A stretch of DNA of 39,311 nucleotides from an uncultured Clostridia bacterium. GTDB lineage: Bacteria > Bacillota > Peptococcia > Peptococcales > Peptococcaceae. Shown here piece by piece: positions 1-7,931 of this stretch. Positions within the stretch are counted from its first letter, which is position 1. Each line of letters begins with the position of its first letter. The stretch is taken from the NCBI GenBank assembly GCA_944391625.1, contig CALXUG010000027.1, positions 1-39,311 of the forward strand, read 5' to 3'. The position numbers and the translations under genes are program-made. A model generated the notes under the pieces. That model searched no databases. It saw only the letters and a list, made by a program, of their open reading frames with translations, and was not told the origin of the DNA.

Positions 1-10
1 CTATCTGGCA

Positions 11-216
11 AGAAAAATCGGCGGCCAAAAAAATGACCGCCCTTAAAAAAATTTACACACTTTACTTGACAAACCCTGACTACCCGCCTCAATCCTCACA
101 AGATCGGCGGGTAGTTTGTCGATTACAGGGAGTAAACCGTTTATCGATGTGCTTCCAACACATCATGGTTACTCTCTTTGTATTTATATCCTAACATGGC
201 AGAGGTTATTCGTCAA
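11..216 (-). ncRNA. Putative small RNA, promoter shared with antisense RNAs at 24.3 and 24.7 kb
   Basis: Read on the minus strand, TTGACG (216-211), a 17-base spacer and TAGGAT (193-188) form a promoter. The bases around its -10 (GTTAGGATATA) match the antisense RNA promoters near 24273 and 24653. The predicted transcript starts near 181. It contains a large hairpin (68-120; arms GACAAAC/GTTTGTC and TACCCGCC/GGCGGGTA) and ends at a second GC hairpin (19-42) followed by a U run (16-12). No ORF with a ribosome site is visible in it. By analogy it could be the antitoxin RNA of a type I pair whose toxin lies left of the window. The promoter is seen; the role is inferred. Confidence 0.4.
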
Positions 217-241
217 TGACGGTTAGTTGAGATGCCTGCCG

Positions 242-1015
242 TTACTGTAAATTTTTTTCTAACTCACTGGTCCATTGTTCTGCTTTTTCTTCCAGCTGTT
301 CGCTCCATTGTTCTGATTTTTCCTCCAGATGACTGGACCAACGATCCAAGTTGTTATTTAATAATTCCTCTGCCGCAGCGATACGCTGTTCGATATCCTC
401 TGAAATTTTTTCATCGCCCATGTTTCCGGTCAATACATTGCAGAGCGTGTCATCTAATTGGATTTGCCAGCCGTTGTCTGTTTGCTTTAATGTGATAGTT
501 AATTGTGTTGTCAGTTCTTTTTTTGTATTTTGCAGATAAGGCAGTAATGTTTCCGGACTGTTCTGCGCTTCATCTACAGTTTGTGTGATTACTTTGGCCA
601 GGTTGTAGCCGTCCTTCCGTCCATCGTTGATATTATTAATCAAATCGGCCACAAAATTTCCTATTGCATCGGAAAAATCTTTGTTTTTTATGATAACATC
701 TGCTTCGGCAAGGTTGCCTTCGGTTTGTATGTCAACTATTTCCCAGGAAAGATTTTCTACCATGGCCTGCGCCAGCTGACGATGTCCTTCTTTTTGCACT
801 TTGCGAGTCAATTCTTCAAACAGATAGCAGCCGGAAGCTGTTTTATTGTTGGTACAGGCGTTAAAGGTACGCATATCCAACTCCTGCAATGCAGTAAAAG
901 CAGTATGAATGGTTTCCTCCGGTGTTTCTGATTGTTGCGCAGCCTGACTGCCGCAGCCGGCCAGCAGGATAATAGAAAACAGAGGAATGGCCAGAAAAAG
1001 GGAGATTTGTTTCAT
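242..1015 (-). CDS. Predicted lipoprotein, DUF4878-like
   Basis: A 257-residue exported protein. The N-terminus has a lysine, a hydrophobic stretch and the lipobox LLAGC, with the lipidated cysteine at residue 21, so it should be anchored on the outer face of the membrane. The mature part begins with a helical segment (ETPEETIHTAFTALQELD) of the kind seen in DUF4878/NTF2-like lipoproteins, and the last 60 residues are charged repeats (EEKSEQWSEQLEEKAEQW) likely to form a coiled coil. AAGGAGGG lies 6 bases before the ATG. The terminator at 1155-1197 separates it from the upstream CPBP gene, so it is probably transcribed alone. No enzymatic motif is seen; function unknown. Confidence 0.75.
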   Translation of the reverse strand: MKQISLFLAIPLFSIILLAGCGSQAAQQSETPEETIHTAFTALQELDMRTFNACTNNKTASGCYLFEELTRKVQKEGHRQLAQAMVENLSWEIVDIQTEGNLAEADVIIKNKDFSDAIGNFVADLINNINDGRKDGYNLAKVITQTVDEAQNSPETLLPYLQNTKKELTTQLTITLKQTDNGWQIQLDDTLCNVLTGNMGDEKISEDIEQRIAAAEELLNNNLDRWSSHLEEKSEQWSEQLEEKAEQWTSELEKNLQ

Positions 1016-1154
1016 GAGATGCCCTCCTTTCTGTGAAAATATAATTGTATCATTATTGTAACAGAAAATGGACAGAAAAACTCCCTTTTTTCCCGTTAGA
1101 AAATATAAAGATATTGTGAAGATTTTCTTTGCAATAGTAGAATAAAATAGCAGA

Positions 1155-1197
1155 ATAAAAAATTGGTTCCTGTTGCTTTTAAAGCAACAGGAACCAA
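1155..1197 (-). terminator. Intrinsic terminator after the CPBP protease gene
   Basis: A 17-bp perfect stem (TTGGTTCCTGTTGCTTT and its complement, 1163-1197) followed on the minus strand by TTTTTT. It lies just past the stop codon at 1209. Confidence 0.85.
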
Positions 1198-1208
1198 TGA
1201 AGAAGTAT

Positions 1209-2192
1209 TTAGTGGATAAAAAGCGGTTCCACCATACTGATCGCTAACAATAGATTAATCAGCAAATAAAATAGAAACCATGGTGCAGTACAGACAGTCA
1301 GAACAGTACCTTTGGGACTTTGGTTGGCATTCAGTTTTTGTTTGATAATATGACGGTGGCAAAATAATAAAATAACTGCTCCTATGGCCCAAAGCAATTT
1401 TAGCAGAATCCAGAAAGTATTTTCTGCTGTAACAGGTAAAATGGTACTTAAACGGGTTAGTCCTTCGTTGATAATCAGATTATTGAAAATATGAAGTAAT
1501 ACGGCCCAGCGAAAAGAGTATTGTAAAGCTGTATAGGCCAGCACCACCCCTACCAGCGTGGCAAAAATGCCCTGAAAAATGTTACTGTGATAAATGCCGA
1601 ACAGTACGGCGGAAAATACAATAGCCAACGTTTTTCCGTAAGGCAGCAGCGCTGGCAGAATCGCACCGCGAAAGATGAGTTCTTCAAACAGCGGGCCTAA
1701 AAATGCGGCATAGAGAAACATAGAAAGGCTGGGACTGGTGTCGGTGGCTTGTTCCAACGCAGATGTAAAGGTATAGCCCAGTTGGTTGGCAATCCATTCA
1801 CCGATGGAAAAGGTTAGTGAAAAAATAAATTGCGCTGCTAACAGACAGAGCAGCAGCTGCCAGAAGGCAGAGGCTGTCATAGGCTGATGAACACCGGTGA
1901 TATCCTTGCCCAACAGTTGTTTTCCGCGCAGTTTATACAACGGCAGCAGCATCAGCGGCAAAGTCAGCAGATAAGGCCAGGCGCTGCTGTCGATATGTTG
2001 CAGAATCAGCCGGTCGGCGGTATCGTTGGTGAAAGCATCGTAGTGGGCAAAGAGATAAACAATATACACAAACAGCACAGCCAGCAAAAGCAGCTGGCAG
2101 GTGAGAGCGGTGCGGCAAGTGCGGTTAATGGTTTTGCGCAGTGTTTTTTTGCTGTGGTTGTCTAATGCCGGGGTATGAGAGATCTGGTTCAT
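1209..2192 (-). CDS. CPBP family intramembrane metalloprotease
   Basis: A 327-residue polytopic membrane protein with about eight hydrophobic segments. The CPBP (Abi) motif EELIFRG is at 170-176, followed by a second motif with histidine (FGIYHSNIFQG, about 198-208) and a third (FNNLI, about 237). These supply the glutamates and histidines of the presumed metal site. Members act as prenyl-protein-type proteases or, in Firmicutes, as bacteriocin self-immunity or processing factors. GGAGGAATGCTCT precedes the ATG. The gene lies downstream of an AgrC-like kinase gene but behind that gene's terminator, so it may be a separate unit. The family is clear; the substrate is unknown. Confidence 0.85.
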   Translation of the reverse strand: MNQISHTPALDNHSKKTLRKTINRTCRTALTCQLLLLAVLFVYIVYLFAHYDAFTNDTADRLILQHIDSSAWPYLLTLPLMLLPLYKLRGKQLLGKDITGVHQPMTASAFWQLLLCLLAAQFIFSLTFSIGEWIANQLGYTFTSALEQATDTSPSLSMFLYAAFLGPLFEELIFRGAILPALLPYGKTLAIVFSAVLFGIYHSNIFQGIFATLVGVVLAYTALQYSFRWAVLLHIFNNLIINEGLTRLSTILPVTAENTFWILLKLLWAIGAVILLFCHRHIIKQKLNANQSPKGTVLTVCTAPWFLFYLLINLLLAISMVEPLFIH

Positions 2193-2233
2193 AGAGCATT
2201 CCTCCTGTTATGGTTTCTGACAGCTATCATAAC

Positions 2234-2266
2234 AGAAAAAAACACGACAGCAGGAATTCTGTCGTG
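2234..2266 (-). terminator. Intrinsic terminator after the histidine kinase gene
   Basis: The stem CACGACAG/CTGTCGTG (2243-2266) is followed on the minus strand by a run of seven T (2242-2236), directly after the kinase stop codon. Confidence 0.85.
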
Positions 2267-2271
2267 AGATG

Positions 2272-3570
2272 TTATTTTTTTGTGTCCAATGGTTGTATCG
2301 GCAGCAGCACAGACAGGGTAAAGACATGGGCCTCGGTTTCTATCTGCATATGACCTTGATTTTGTTCCACTGCTTTTCTTATATTAAACAGGCCGAAACC
2401 GTGTTCCGGCTGTTGTTTGGTGCTTAGCGGCAGCATTTGTGGAGAAAACCGGGGCTGTTGTTTTAATGGATTGCGAAAAGCAATGCAGAACATGGTATCG
2501 CTCTGGGTAATGCTGATGGAAATACGGCGCTGGTCGGCAGTCAGGTTTGTACAGGCTTCAACGGCATTGTCCAGCGCATTGGAAAAAATGGTGCAGATGT
2601 CTGCCGGCGGTAGATGCAGTGCTGTAAGAAAAGAGCCGTTTACTGTAAGCTGGATCTGCTGTTGACTAATTAACGCATATTTGCCGTTTATGATAGCGTC
2701 GGCAATATCATTGCCGGTGTGGAACAATGGTGCGGTTTCCTGCCATTGTTCGGTCAGGTTTTCGATATACCGGCTAACCGCTTCCAGATTGCCTTTTTTG
2801 CTGAGTAGCTCCAGCGTCAGCAGGTGATTTTTCATGTCGTGGCGATAACGGCGCAAAGTTTCCTGCTGTTTTTTGTAGGCTTGAAAATGCTGCAGTTCAT
2901 GTTCCATATATTGCTGATTGAGTTGGTTGACAAATTTGTAGTAGGCTTTGGCTCTACTTTGAAAAAAGAGAAAGCAGAACATACCGTCTAACAACAAGGT
3001 GCATAAAAGCAGCATTGTAGGCAGCCATGTACCGCCGGAGGATAAAATTTCTGTCATTTGTGCAGAAGGGTCAAGCAGCACTACAATTTGCAGTGTCAAC
3101 AGATTGAGTATCAGGCAGGTTACAATTTCCGCAGGGCTGATAGAAAAAGGCTGTATCATTTTACGCTGATAATGGTGGCAGAGAGCAATCGTCAGCAAAT
3201 CCAGTCCGATGCCAAGTATGGTTATTAACGCTTGGTTCTGCAGCTGCAGCAGCGTCAACAGCAATAGCAGAACATTGGAGGCCAGCAGCAAAAACAGCAT
3301 AAAGGACAGTAAAACGCCCAGTTTTTTCAGTTTGTGTGGAACGGCAAACAGCCGGAACAGACACAGCGGATAAAGGATAAACAACAGCAGCAGTTCTGAT
3401 GCCGGCCAGTTCATCCACTGACAGCCCAGCGCCAGCAAAAACGTGCTGCTGTAGCAAAGCCAGAATTTTTTGTGCAGTGTCAGATCCGGTACAAACAGAA
3501 AGCGCAGCAGATAAGCAAAGGCCAGCAAATCAGCCAGTAGGGAAAGAATATTAAGTGCCGGTATCAGCAT
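2272..3570 (-). CDS. AgrC-like sensor histidine kinase, GHKL type
   Basis: A 432-residue kinase. Residues 1-205 hold six to seven hydrophobic segments (the sensor), followed by a coiled coil and the phosphoacceptor motif RRYRHDMKNHL with His244. The C-terminal HATPase_c domain shows the N box (FSNALDNAVEAC, about 328-339) and the G box (HGFGLFNIRKAV, about 389-400). This matches the AgrC/ComD-type HPK10 family, which senses peptides or membrane signals and phosphorylates a LytTR regulator. Its start codon overlaps the regulator's stop by one base (TAATG), so translation is probably coupled. The ligand is unknown; no pheromone precursor is obvious in this operon. Confidence 0.9.
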   Translation of the reverse strand: MLIPALNILSLLADLLAFAYLLRFLFVPDLTLHKKFWLCYSSTFLLALGCQWMNWPASELLLLFILYPLCLFRLFAVPHKLKKLGVLLSFMLFLLLASNVLLLLLTLLQLQNQALITILGIGLDLLTIALCHHYQRKMIQPFSISPAEIVTCLILNLLTLQIVVLLDPSAQMTEILSSGGTWLPTMLLLCTLLLDGMFCFLFFQSRAKAYYKFVNQLNQQYMEHELQHFQAYKKQQETLRRYRHDMKNHLLTLELLSKKGNLEAVSRYIENLTEQWQETAPLFHTGNDIADAIINGKYALISQQQIQLTVNGSFLTALHLPPADICTIFSNALDNAVEACTNLTADQRRISISITQSDTMFCIAFRNPLKQQPRFSPQMLPLSTKQQPEHGFGLFNIRKAVEQNQGHMQIETEAHVFTLSVLLPIQPLDTKK

Positions 3571-4280
3571 TACATTTTCACCGCCTGTTGCACATAACGA
3601 TGCAGCGCTGCAGCAAAGGTTTTGCGGCGCAGCCTGCTTACCGGAACCCGCATATTGTTGGTTAGCAGCACATCTTGCACGGTAAGCTGTTTTACGGCGT
3701 TGAGATTGACCAGATAGCTGCGGTGACAGCGCACAAAATCCATATCCTGCAGCAGTGTTTCATATTTGGCCAGGGTTTCCCGCCGAGTGAGCTGTCTGTC
3801 CGGCAGATAAAAAATTAAATCCTGGTTGCGAGCTTCCACGCAGATTAGATTTTGTATTTTGATTAGATGGGTTCCTTCCCGGGCTTCCAGCAAAATTGTT
3901 TTTTGCTGCTGCAGTGTCTGGCTGGCAGTTTGCAGAGCTTCTAGCAGCTTTTGCGGCGATACCGGCTTTGTCAGAAACCGAAGAGCGTTGACTTCGTAGC
4001 CGTCCAAAGCAAATTCTTGATGAGATGTAATAAATACCACCGGCGCTTCATAGTGCATCTGCTGTAATCTGCGGGCAATATGCAGACCGTTGTCACCGTC
4101 CATTTCAATGTCCAACAGAATCAGCTGATAGGCAATCTGGCTGCGGATTATTCTATCCAGCAGTTGTTCTCCTGCGGTAAAAGTGTCTATCATCAGTTCC
4201 GGCAGTGGATACAGCTGTTGAATCATTTGCTGCAGCTGTTGGATAAAAAGCGGTTCATCATCACAAATGGCAATTTTCAT
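3570..4280 (-). CDS. LytTR-family response regulator
   Basis: A 236-residue regulator. The receiver domain is at 1-120, with acidic residues D7 and D8, phosphoacceptor D57 in LLDIEMDG, and the conserved lysine in RFLTKP. The LytTR DNA-binding domain is at about 135-235 (ending PVSRLRRKTF). The start at 4280 is chosen because AGGAGG sits 8 bases upstream and the family begins MKIAICDDE; a longer frame to 4346 has no ribosome site. It overlaps the upstream membrane-protein gene by four bases (ATGA) and the kinase gene by one, so the three form one operon. It is the likely partner of the kinase at 2272-3570. Targets are not identified here. Confidence 0.92.
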   Translation of the reverse strand: MKIAICDDEPLFIQQLQQMIQQLYPLPELMIDTFTAGEQLLDRIIRSQIAYQLILLDIEMDGDNGLHIARRLQQMHYEAPVVFITSHQEFALDGYEVNALRFLTKPVSPQKLLEALQTASQTLQQQKTILLEAREGTHLIKIQNLICVEARNQDLIFYLPDRQLTRRETLAKYETLLQDMDFVRCHRSYLVNLNAVKQLTVQDVLLTNNMRVPVSRLRRKTFAAALHRYVQQAVKM

Positions 4281-4951
4281 GGCTGCGCCTCCTGTTGATT
4301 CTGTTCCGCTGCGGTAAACAGCTCCGGATATTTTACTTGCTGCCATGCCTGCCAGTTGCGTTGGGTTTTAAAGCCGGACTGGATAAAGCAGGGAATGAAC
4401 AGCAGCGCGGTAGCAAGGCTTTTGCCTGTTCTTGCGTTTTGGAAAAAGTAGCCGCTCATCAGTAGATGCAGATCAAAAACTACACCTACTTCCAATGCCA
4501 GCGTAACCAGCAATCTGAGCCAAAATTTGCGGCGGGGATTTTTTTCTGATTGTTCAAAGGCCATAATTACCAGAAAACCCAGTAAAATCATGACGCCGAC
4601 GCTGATTACTATGGGCGCCAATGCGCCGCCTTGGGCTTGGTTTTGCATAATGACGGTGTTCAGCCCTTTGACCAATAAAAACAGCACTGCGAAACTGACA
4701 GTCAGTGTCAGCGGAATGGCAAAGCGATACAGAAAGCTGCTTTTGGTCAGCGGTTCTTTTGCTTTGGGCGCGGCGTTTTCTTCTGCGGTCAGGGATTTGA
4801 GGTCGGTGCTGCAGAAAAAATCAACCAACTCTAAAAGAGTGTTGTACAATGCTTTAAAAACGGGCAGCCAGTAAGCGCTGAACTTGAGCAGCCCGATTCC
4901 GCATAATACAAGAAGAATCAGTAAAAATACCATAGCTTCGAGAGAAAACAT
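4277..4951 (-). CDS. Integral membrane protein of unknown function in a two-component operon
   Basis: A 224-residue protein with about five membrane segments (about 6-25, 76-96, 110-132, 144-166, 176-192) and a charged cytoplasmic loop (about 48-68). No family motif is recognised. It is the first gene of an operon with the LytTR regulator and AgrC-like kinase (4-base overlap with the regulator). It could be an accessory sensor, an immunity protein or a signal transporter, but nothing in the sequence decides this. The ribosome site (GGAT) is weak. On the minus strand TATAAT at 4990-4985 is a possible -10. Confidence 0.7.
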   Translation of the reverse strand: MFSLEAMVFLLILLVLCGIGLLKFSAYWLPVFKALYNTLLELVDFFCSTDLKSLTAEENAAPKAKEPLTKSSFLYRFAIPLTLTVSFAVLFLLVKGLNTVIMQNQAQGGALAPIVISVGVMILLGFLVIMAFEQSEKNPRRKFWLRLLVTLALEVGVVFDLHLLMSGYFFQNARTGKSLATALLFIPCFIQSGFKTQRNWQAWQQVKYPELFTAAEQNQQEAQP

Positions 4952-5112
4952 AATGTCACATCCAATTTTAAGTGTAATATTTTTATTATAGCAAACAAAT
5001 TATTAGAAAAATGTGTAGTTTATATGATAATTATGAAGATTTTATTAAGATATAGAAGAACATACAATATTCATGGTATCATAAAGGAAATTACCATCGT
5101 GAGGGATAACGG

Positions 5113-5802
5113 ATGTGGAGTATTGCCATTTGTGATGATGAAGAACAAGTACATAAAGAAATTGTCCATTTGCTGCAAATGAACGGGGCGGAAGATTGTC
5201 AGGTGGAGCATTTTACTAATGGAGCTGATTTATTGCAAAGCGCTGTTAGTAAGCAGTATGATTTGATTTACCTGGATATTCAGATGCCTGGTTTGAATGG
5301 GGTGGAAACTGCCAGATCCTTGCGGCAACAACATTGTGCGGCAGCAATTTGGTTTTTAACAAATTTTGATGATTATTTGGAAATTGGCTATGAGGTACAG
5401 GCATTTCGGTATCGGTTTAAGCCATTAGACCCAATTATTTTTGCTAAGGATTTTTGTGCGTGGCAACAGTGGCAAAAAACGCATGGGGTGCGTTCTGTAT
5501 CTGTTATTGATGCCGGCAGTGTGCAGCAGGTGGCGGTGCAGGATATTATCTATTTGGAGATTGTACATCGCAAGGTACAGATTGTTACCGTCAGTGGCGT
5601 GTGTAGCAGCACAGAGGATATGGGTTATTGGGAAAATACATTAGGGAATACCGGCTTTTTATCGCCTTATAATAAAATACTGGTGAATGTGGAGCATGTA
5701 AAATTTTTTGACAGTGCAAAAGTGATTGTAACCGGTGATGTAACATTACCTATGTCCAGAAGAAAATATCAAACTTTTCGGAAAGCCATGCTGCAAAGTT
5801 AA
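5113..5802 (+). CDS. LytTR-family response regulator, likely controls the 5.9-9.6 kb island
   Basis: A 229-residue regulator. The receiver domain has D8, D9, E10, phosphoacceptor D55 (YLDIQMPG), the conserved Thr in FLTNFDDY, and K103 in RFKP. The LytTR domain spans about 130-228 and ends PMSRRKYQTF. It is transcribed away from the membrane protein-regulator-kinase operon. A ribosome site (GAGGGA) lies 7 bases before the ATG, and an extended -10 (TGGTATCAT) is near 5074-5082. The next two transcription units each start with a paired CCACTTTT repeat of the spacing LytTR proteins recognise, so this protein is the best candidate to bind them. Its partner could be the split kinase at 7932-9648 or the conventional one at 2272. 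The family is certain; the circuit is inferred. Confidence 0.92.
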   Translation: MWSIAICDDEEQVHKEIVHLLQMNGAEDCQVEHFTNGADLLQSAVSKQYDLIYLDIQMPGLNGVETARSLRQQHCAAAIWFLTNFDDYLEIGYEVQAFRYRFKPLDPIIFAKDFCAWQQWQKTHGVRSVSVIDAGSVQQVAVQDIIYLEIVHRKVQIVTVSGVCSSTEDMGYWENTLGNTGFLSPYNKILVNVEHVKFFDSAKVIVTGDVTLPMSRRKYQTFRKAMLQS

Positions 5803-5911
5803 AAATGGTTTAGATTTTAGTTTGCACTAAACATTTTGAAAAGTAGTACAATTTTTGTAGTTGTATTATTTCCTGTGTAGTAGGGATGTTGGCATTTTTA
5901 GCAGAGATATA

Positions 5912-5979
5912 ACCACTTTTACAGTAAAAATGACCACTTTTGCAAATGTTATTGCAATTGTTTTTATTTTTTGTAAAAT
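5912..5979 (+). promoter_or_regulatory. LytTR-type operator and promoter, copy 1
   Basis: Two direct repeats, ACCACTTTTACA (5912-5923) and ACCACTTTTGCA (5933-5944), start 21 bp apart (two helical turns). They are followed by a promoter TTGCAA (5952-5957)-N16-TAAAAT (5974-5979). The same ~80 bp block recurs at 7290-7356 with only a few differences. AgrA/ComE-type LytTR proteins bind paired ~9 bp direct repeats with about 12 bp between them. It controls the gene at 6074. Confidence 0.7.
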
Positions 5980-6073
5980 AAAAACAAGATTTATAAACAT
6001 AGGCATGCCTAAAATGGTTTGTAATGAGATTTTTTTGTATTTTAGTCAGTATAGAAAAGAAGGTTATATTATT

Positions 6074-6403
6074 ATGACAGATAAAGAACAATTATATTTT
6101 GATGCTTTACAGGAAATTGCAGAACGGTTGGGACATAGTATTGAGCATCCGATTTCAGTGTCATTATTATGCTTACAATTAGGTATAAGTAATGATGAAA
6201 AAGGGAGAATTTTTGTAGCCTTTAATCAGGTATTACGAAAGAATGCCCCTAAGGAGTTAGAGGTGGAAAAATTTAAAATTGCTTTGGAGGATGTCAATCC
6301 AAAATTTGGGGAATTTAATGATAAAGTTGTGTGTGGCTTAATTAAAGCCTTTTCTCTGCACTACATCCCTTCTCTGTATTCTTTTGCAAGAACATTGAAT
6401 TAA
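6074..6403 (+). CDS. Small protein of unknown function, paralogue of the next gene
   Basis: A 109-residue, mostly helical soluble protein with no signal peptide. ATG 6074 is chosen because GAAGG lies 10 bases upstream and the paralogue at 6508 begins at the equivalent place. The two share the pattern LYFDAL.EIAE.LG..E.PISV.LLCLQL throughout. It is the first gene after LytTR operator copy 1. In peptide-regulated Firmicute loci, small soluble paralogues beside a secreted peptide are often immunity proteins; that is only a suggestion here. I do not recognise the family. The coding sequence is AT-rich, like the whole 5.8-9.6 kb segment. Confidence 0.75.
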   Translation: MTDKEQLYFDALQEIAERLGHSIEHPISVSLLCLQLGISNDEKGRIFVAFNQVLRKNAPKELEVEKFKIALEDVNPKFGEFNDKVVCGLIKAFSLHYIPSLYSFARTLN

Positions 6404-6507
6404 AGATATTCCAAATAATTTTAGAAATTTTTAAATTATAGGTAGTTAGGCATTATTGATGTAAAAATGACAGATATTTGTTCGTTGATAACAAGGGAGG
6501 GTATGAA

Positions 6508-6849
6508 TTGGATTATTCCATTTTAACCAGTGAAGAATATTTGTATTTTGATGCTCTAAATGAGATTGCAGAACAGTTAGGTAACAGTTTTGAATATCCT
6601 ATTTCGGTAACGTTATTATGTTTACAATTGGAGATTACAAATAAAGAGAAAGAAAAAATAGTTTTTGCGTTTCAACAAGTCTTACAGGATAATTCCTTTG
6701 ATAAATTAGATGTAGAAAAATTTAGAGTTGCTCTGGAATGTATTAATCCAAGGTTTGGGAAATTTGCAAATAAGGTTATAATTGGATTGATAAAAGGTTT
6801 TTCACAGGAATATATAACGGAACTGCACCCTTTTGCAATTACACTGTAG
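6508..6849 (+). CDS. Small protein of unknown function, paralogue of the preceding gene (TTG start)
   Basis: A 113-residue protein homologous over its full length to the product of 6074-6403 (shared EYPISVTLLCLQL, LDVEKF..AL and NP.FG.F..KV). TTG at 6508 is preferred because GGGAGG lies 7 bases upstream and it places the N-terminus level with the paralogue; an in-frame TTG at 6478 has no ribosome site. An out-of-frame ATG at 6503 would encode only seven codons. It is probably cotranscribed with 6074 (104-base gap, no terminator). Tandem duplication followed by divergence suggests selection for variants, as for immunity or regulatory proteins, but no function can be assigned. Confidence 0.75.
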   Translation: MDYSILTSEEYLYFDALNEIAEQLGNSFEYPISVTLLCLQLEITNKEKEKIVFAFQQVLQDNSFDKLDVEKFRVALECINPRFGKFANKVIIGLIKGFSQEYITELHPFAITL

Positions 6850-6906
6850 TAGAAATTAATTTAGATAGAATGTGTTTAAACAATAAAATTATGTTCTGGT
6901 GATGTT

Positions 6907-7194
6907 ATGGAAACAATAAAAGAAATGATTGCTTTTATATTTGTGTTAGATAGAGATACATTTGCTAATGAACAAAGAGTAAAATGGATAAAGGTTATTT
7001 ACGTGATTTACAGGGTTTTAATGAGTATATTATGTATAATAACACTAATAATTATGGTTGGTTGTTTTGTAATTGGAATTGATTATTTATTGCATGGAAA
7101 TATACAAACCGGCTTAAAATTGATTTTTTCAGGTCTGTTACTTGTAATTGGTACATATATTTTATTTTTTAGAAAGAAAAACAAATTAAAATAA
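6907..7194 (+). CDS. Small two-span membrane protein
   Basis: A 95-residue protein with two long hydrophobic segments (about 34-57 and 67-87), a charged N-terminal region and a basic tail (RKKNKLK), predicting both ends in the cytoplasm. The ribosome site (GGTGAT) is weak and close to the ATG. It lies at the end of the first transcription unit, before the second LytTR promoter. Such proteins are common as bacteriocin immunity proteins, but no sequence family is recognised and that role is only a contextual guess. Confidence 0.6.
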   Translation: METIKEMIAFIFVLDRDTFANEQRVKWIKVIYVIYRVLMSILCIITLIIMVGCFVIGIDYLLHGNIQTGLKLIFSGLLLVIGTYILFFRKKNKLK

Positions 7195-7289
7195 GGTGTT
7201 TTTTACATGATTGGTAAGGAATAATTATATTCTAAATGAAGTAGATAAAATTGATATGTTTTAGCATGGATACTGAATTAAAAAGAGTG

Positions 7290-7356
7290 CCACTTTTACA
7301 GTAAAAATGACCACTTTTGCAAATGCTATTGCAATTGTTTTTATTTTTCGTAAAAT
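7290..7356 (+). promoter_or_regulatory. LytTR-type operator and promoter, copy 2
   Basis: CCACTTTTACA (7290-7300) and CCACTTTTGCA (7311-7321) are 21 bp apart, then TTGCAA (7329-7334)-N16-TAAAAT (7351-7356). It is almost identical to copy 1 at 5912-5979, so both units should answer to the same regulator. It drives the secreted protein at 7408 and probably the two kinase genes. Confidence 0.7.
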
Positions 7357-7407
7357 AAAAACAAGGTTAGCGCTGACCTTCAAAATAATTTTTGGAGGTA
7401 TAAAAAG

Positions 7408-7857
7408 ATGAATACAAAAATGAAAAAAGTGGTAGCAGGAGCGGTATTGGGTACATTTGCTTTTGGAGTTGCATCTCCGGCGTTTGCGGTTCCTACAAGT
7501 GAACAACGTGTTGAAATGACGGTTGCAAGTACGCAGTATATAAAAGATATGCCGTTAGACCATGGGAGTGGTGATATAGAAACCTATGGAATTAAAGGTA
7601 TGACTTTGAAGGCATTAAAAGAATTGGTTGAGAATAATTGGACAAAAATCACAACACTTATGATTGAATGGAATATTGAGATTGAAATGATTAAAAACCT
7701 CAATGAATTAAAGAGTACTTTCTTTGATGCAATGGATTCTTTATTTAGCGTGTGTGATACTGTACATGAATTATTAGTAGAATCATTTAAGAGTATTGGT
7801 TTTAACTCAACAATGGCTACATTAGCAGCAGATGCAGTTTGTTTTATTATTTTATAA
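7408..7857 (+). CDS. Secreted protein, possible bacteriocin or signal precursor
   Basis: A 149-residue precursor with a clear Sec signal peptide (MKKVVAGAVLGTFAFGVA core, predicted cut after ASPAFA at about residue 27). The mature part of about 120 residues has no obvious catalytic motif. It contains the segment ETYGIKGMTLKALKELV, then amphipathic helices, and ends in a hydrophobic stretch (AADAVCFIIL). The middle recalls, from memory only, the YGIK.K.IK.AL region of large unmodified secreted bacteriocins and putative toxins of Firmicutes (Geobacillin 26/SAR2788-like); this is untested. GGAGG lies 9 bases before the ATG. It is the first gene after LytTR operator copy 2 and is followed by a hairpin, so it may be made in excess of the downstream kinases. 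Confidence 0.75.
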   Translation: MNTKMKKVVAGAVLGTFAFGVASPAFAVPTSEQRVEMTVASTQYIKDMPLDHGSGDIETYGIKGMTLKALKELVENNWTKITTLMIEWNIEIEMIKNLNELKSTFFDAMDSLFSVCDTVHELLVESFKSIGFNSTMATLAADAVCFIIL

Positions 7858-7870
7858 AATGCAGGTATGA

Positions 7871-7902
7871 CTATGTCGAGAAATAATTTTTTCTCGACAT
7901 AG
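7871..7902 (+). terminator. Hairpin between the secreted protein and the kinase pair
   Basis: Arms CTATGTCGAGAAA (7871-7883) and TTCTCGACATAG (7891-7902) form a strong stem without a long T run after it. It probably acts as a leaky terminator or mRNA-stabilising hairpin that sets the ratio of the secreted protein to the kinases. Confidence 0.6.
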
Positions 7903-7931
7903 TTTATGTCTACAGATTGGTGGGAGATAGG

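Noticed and set aside
5810-6091. Minus-strand ORF between the regulator and the first small protein
   Set aside because: It covers the duplicated LytTR promoter region, and the matching ORF at 7261-7506 arises only from the repeat.
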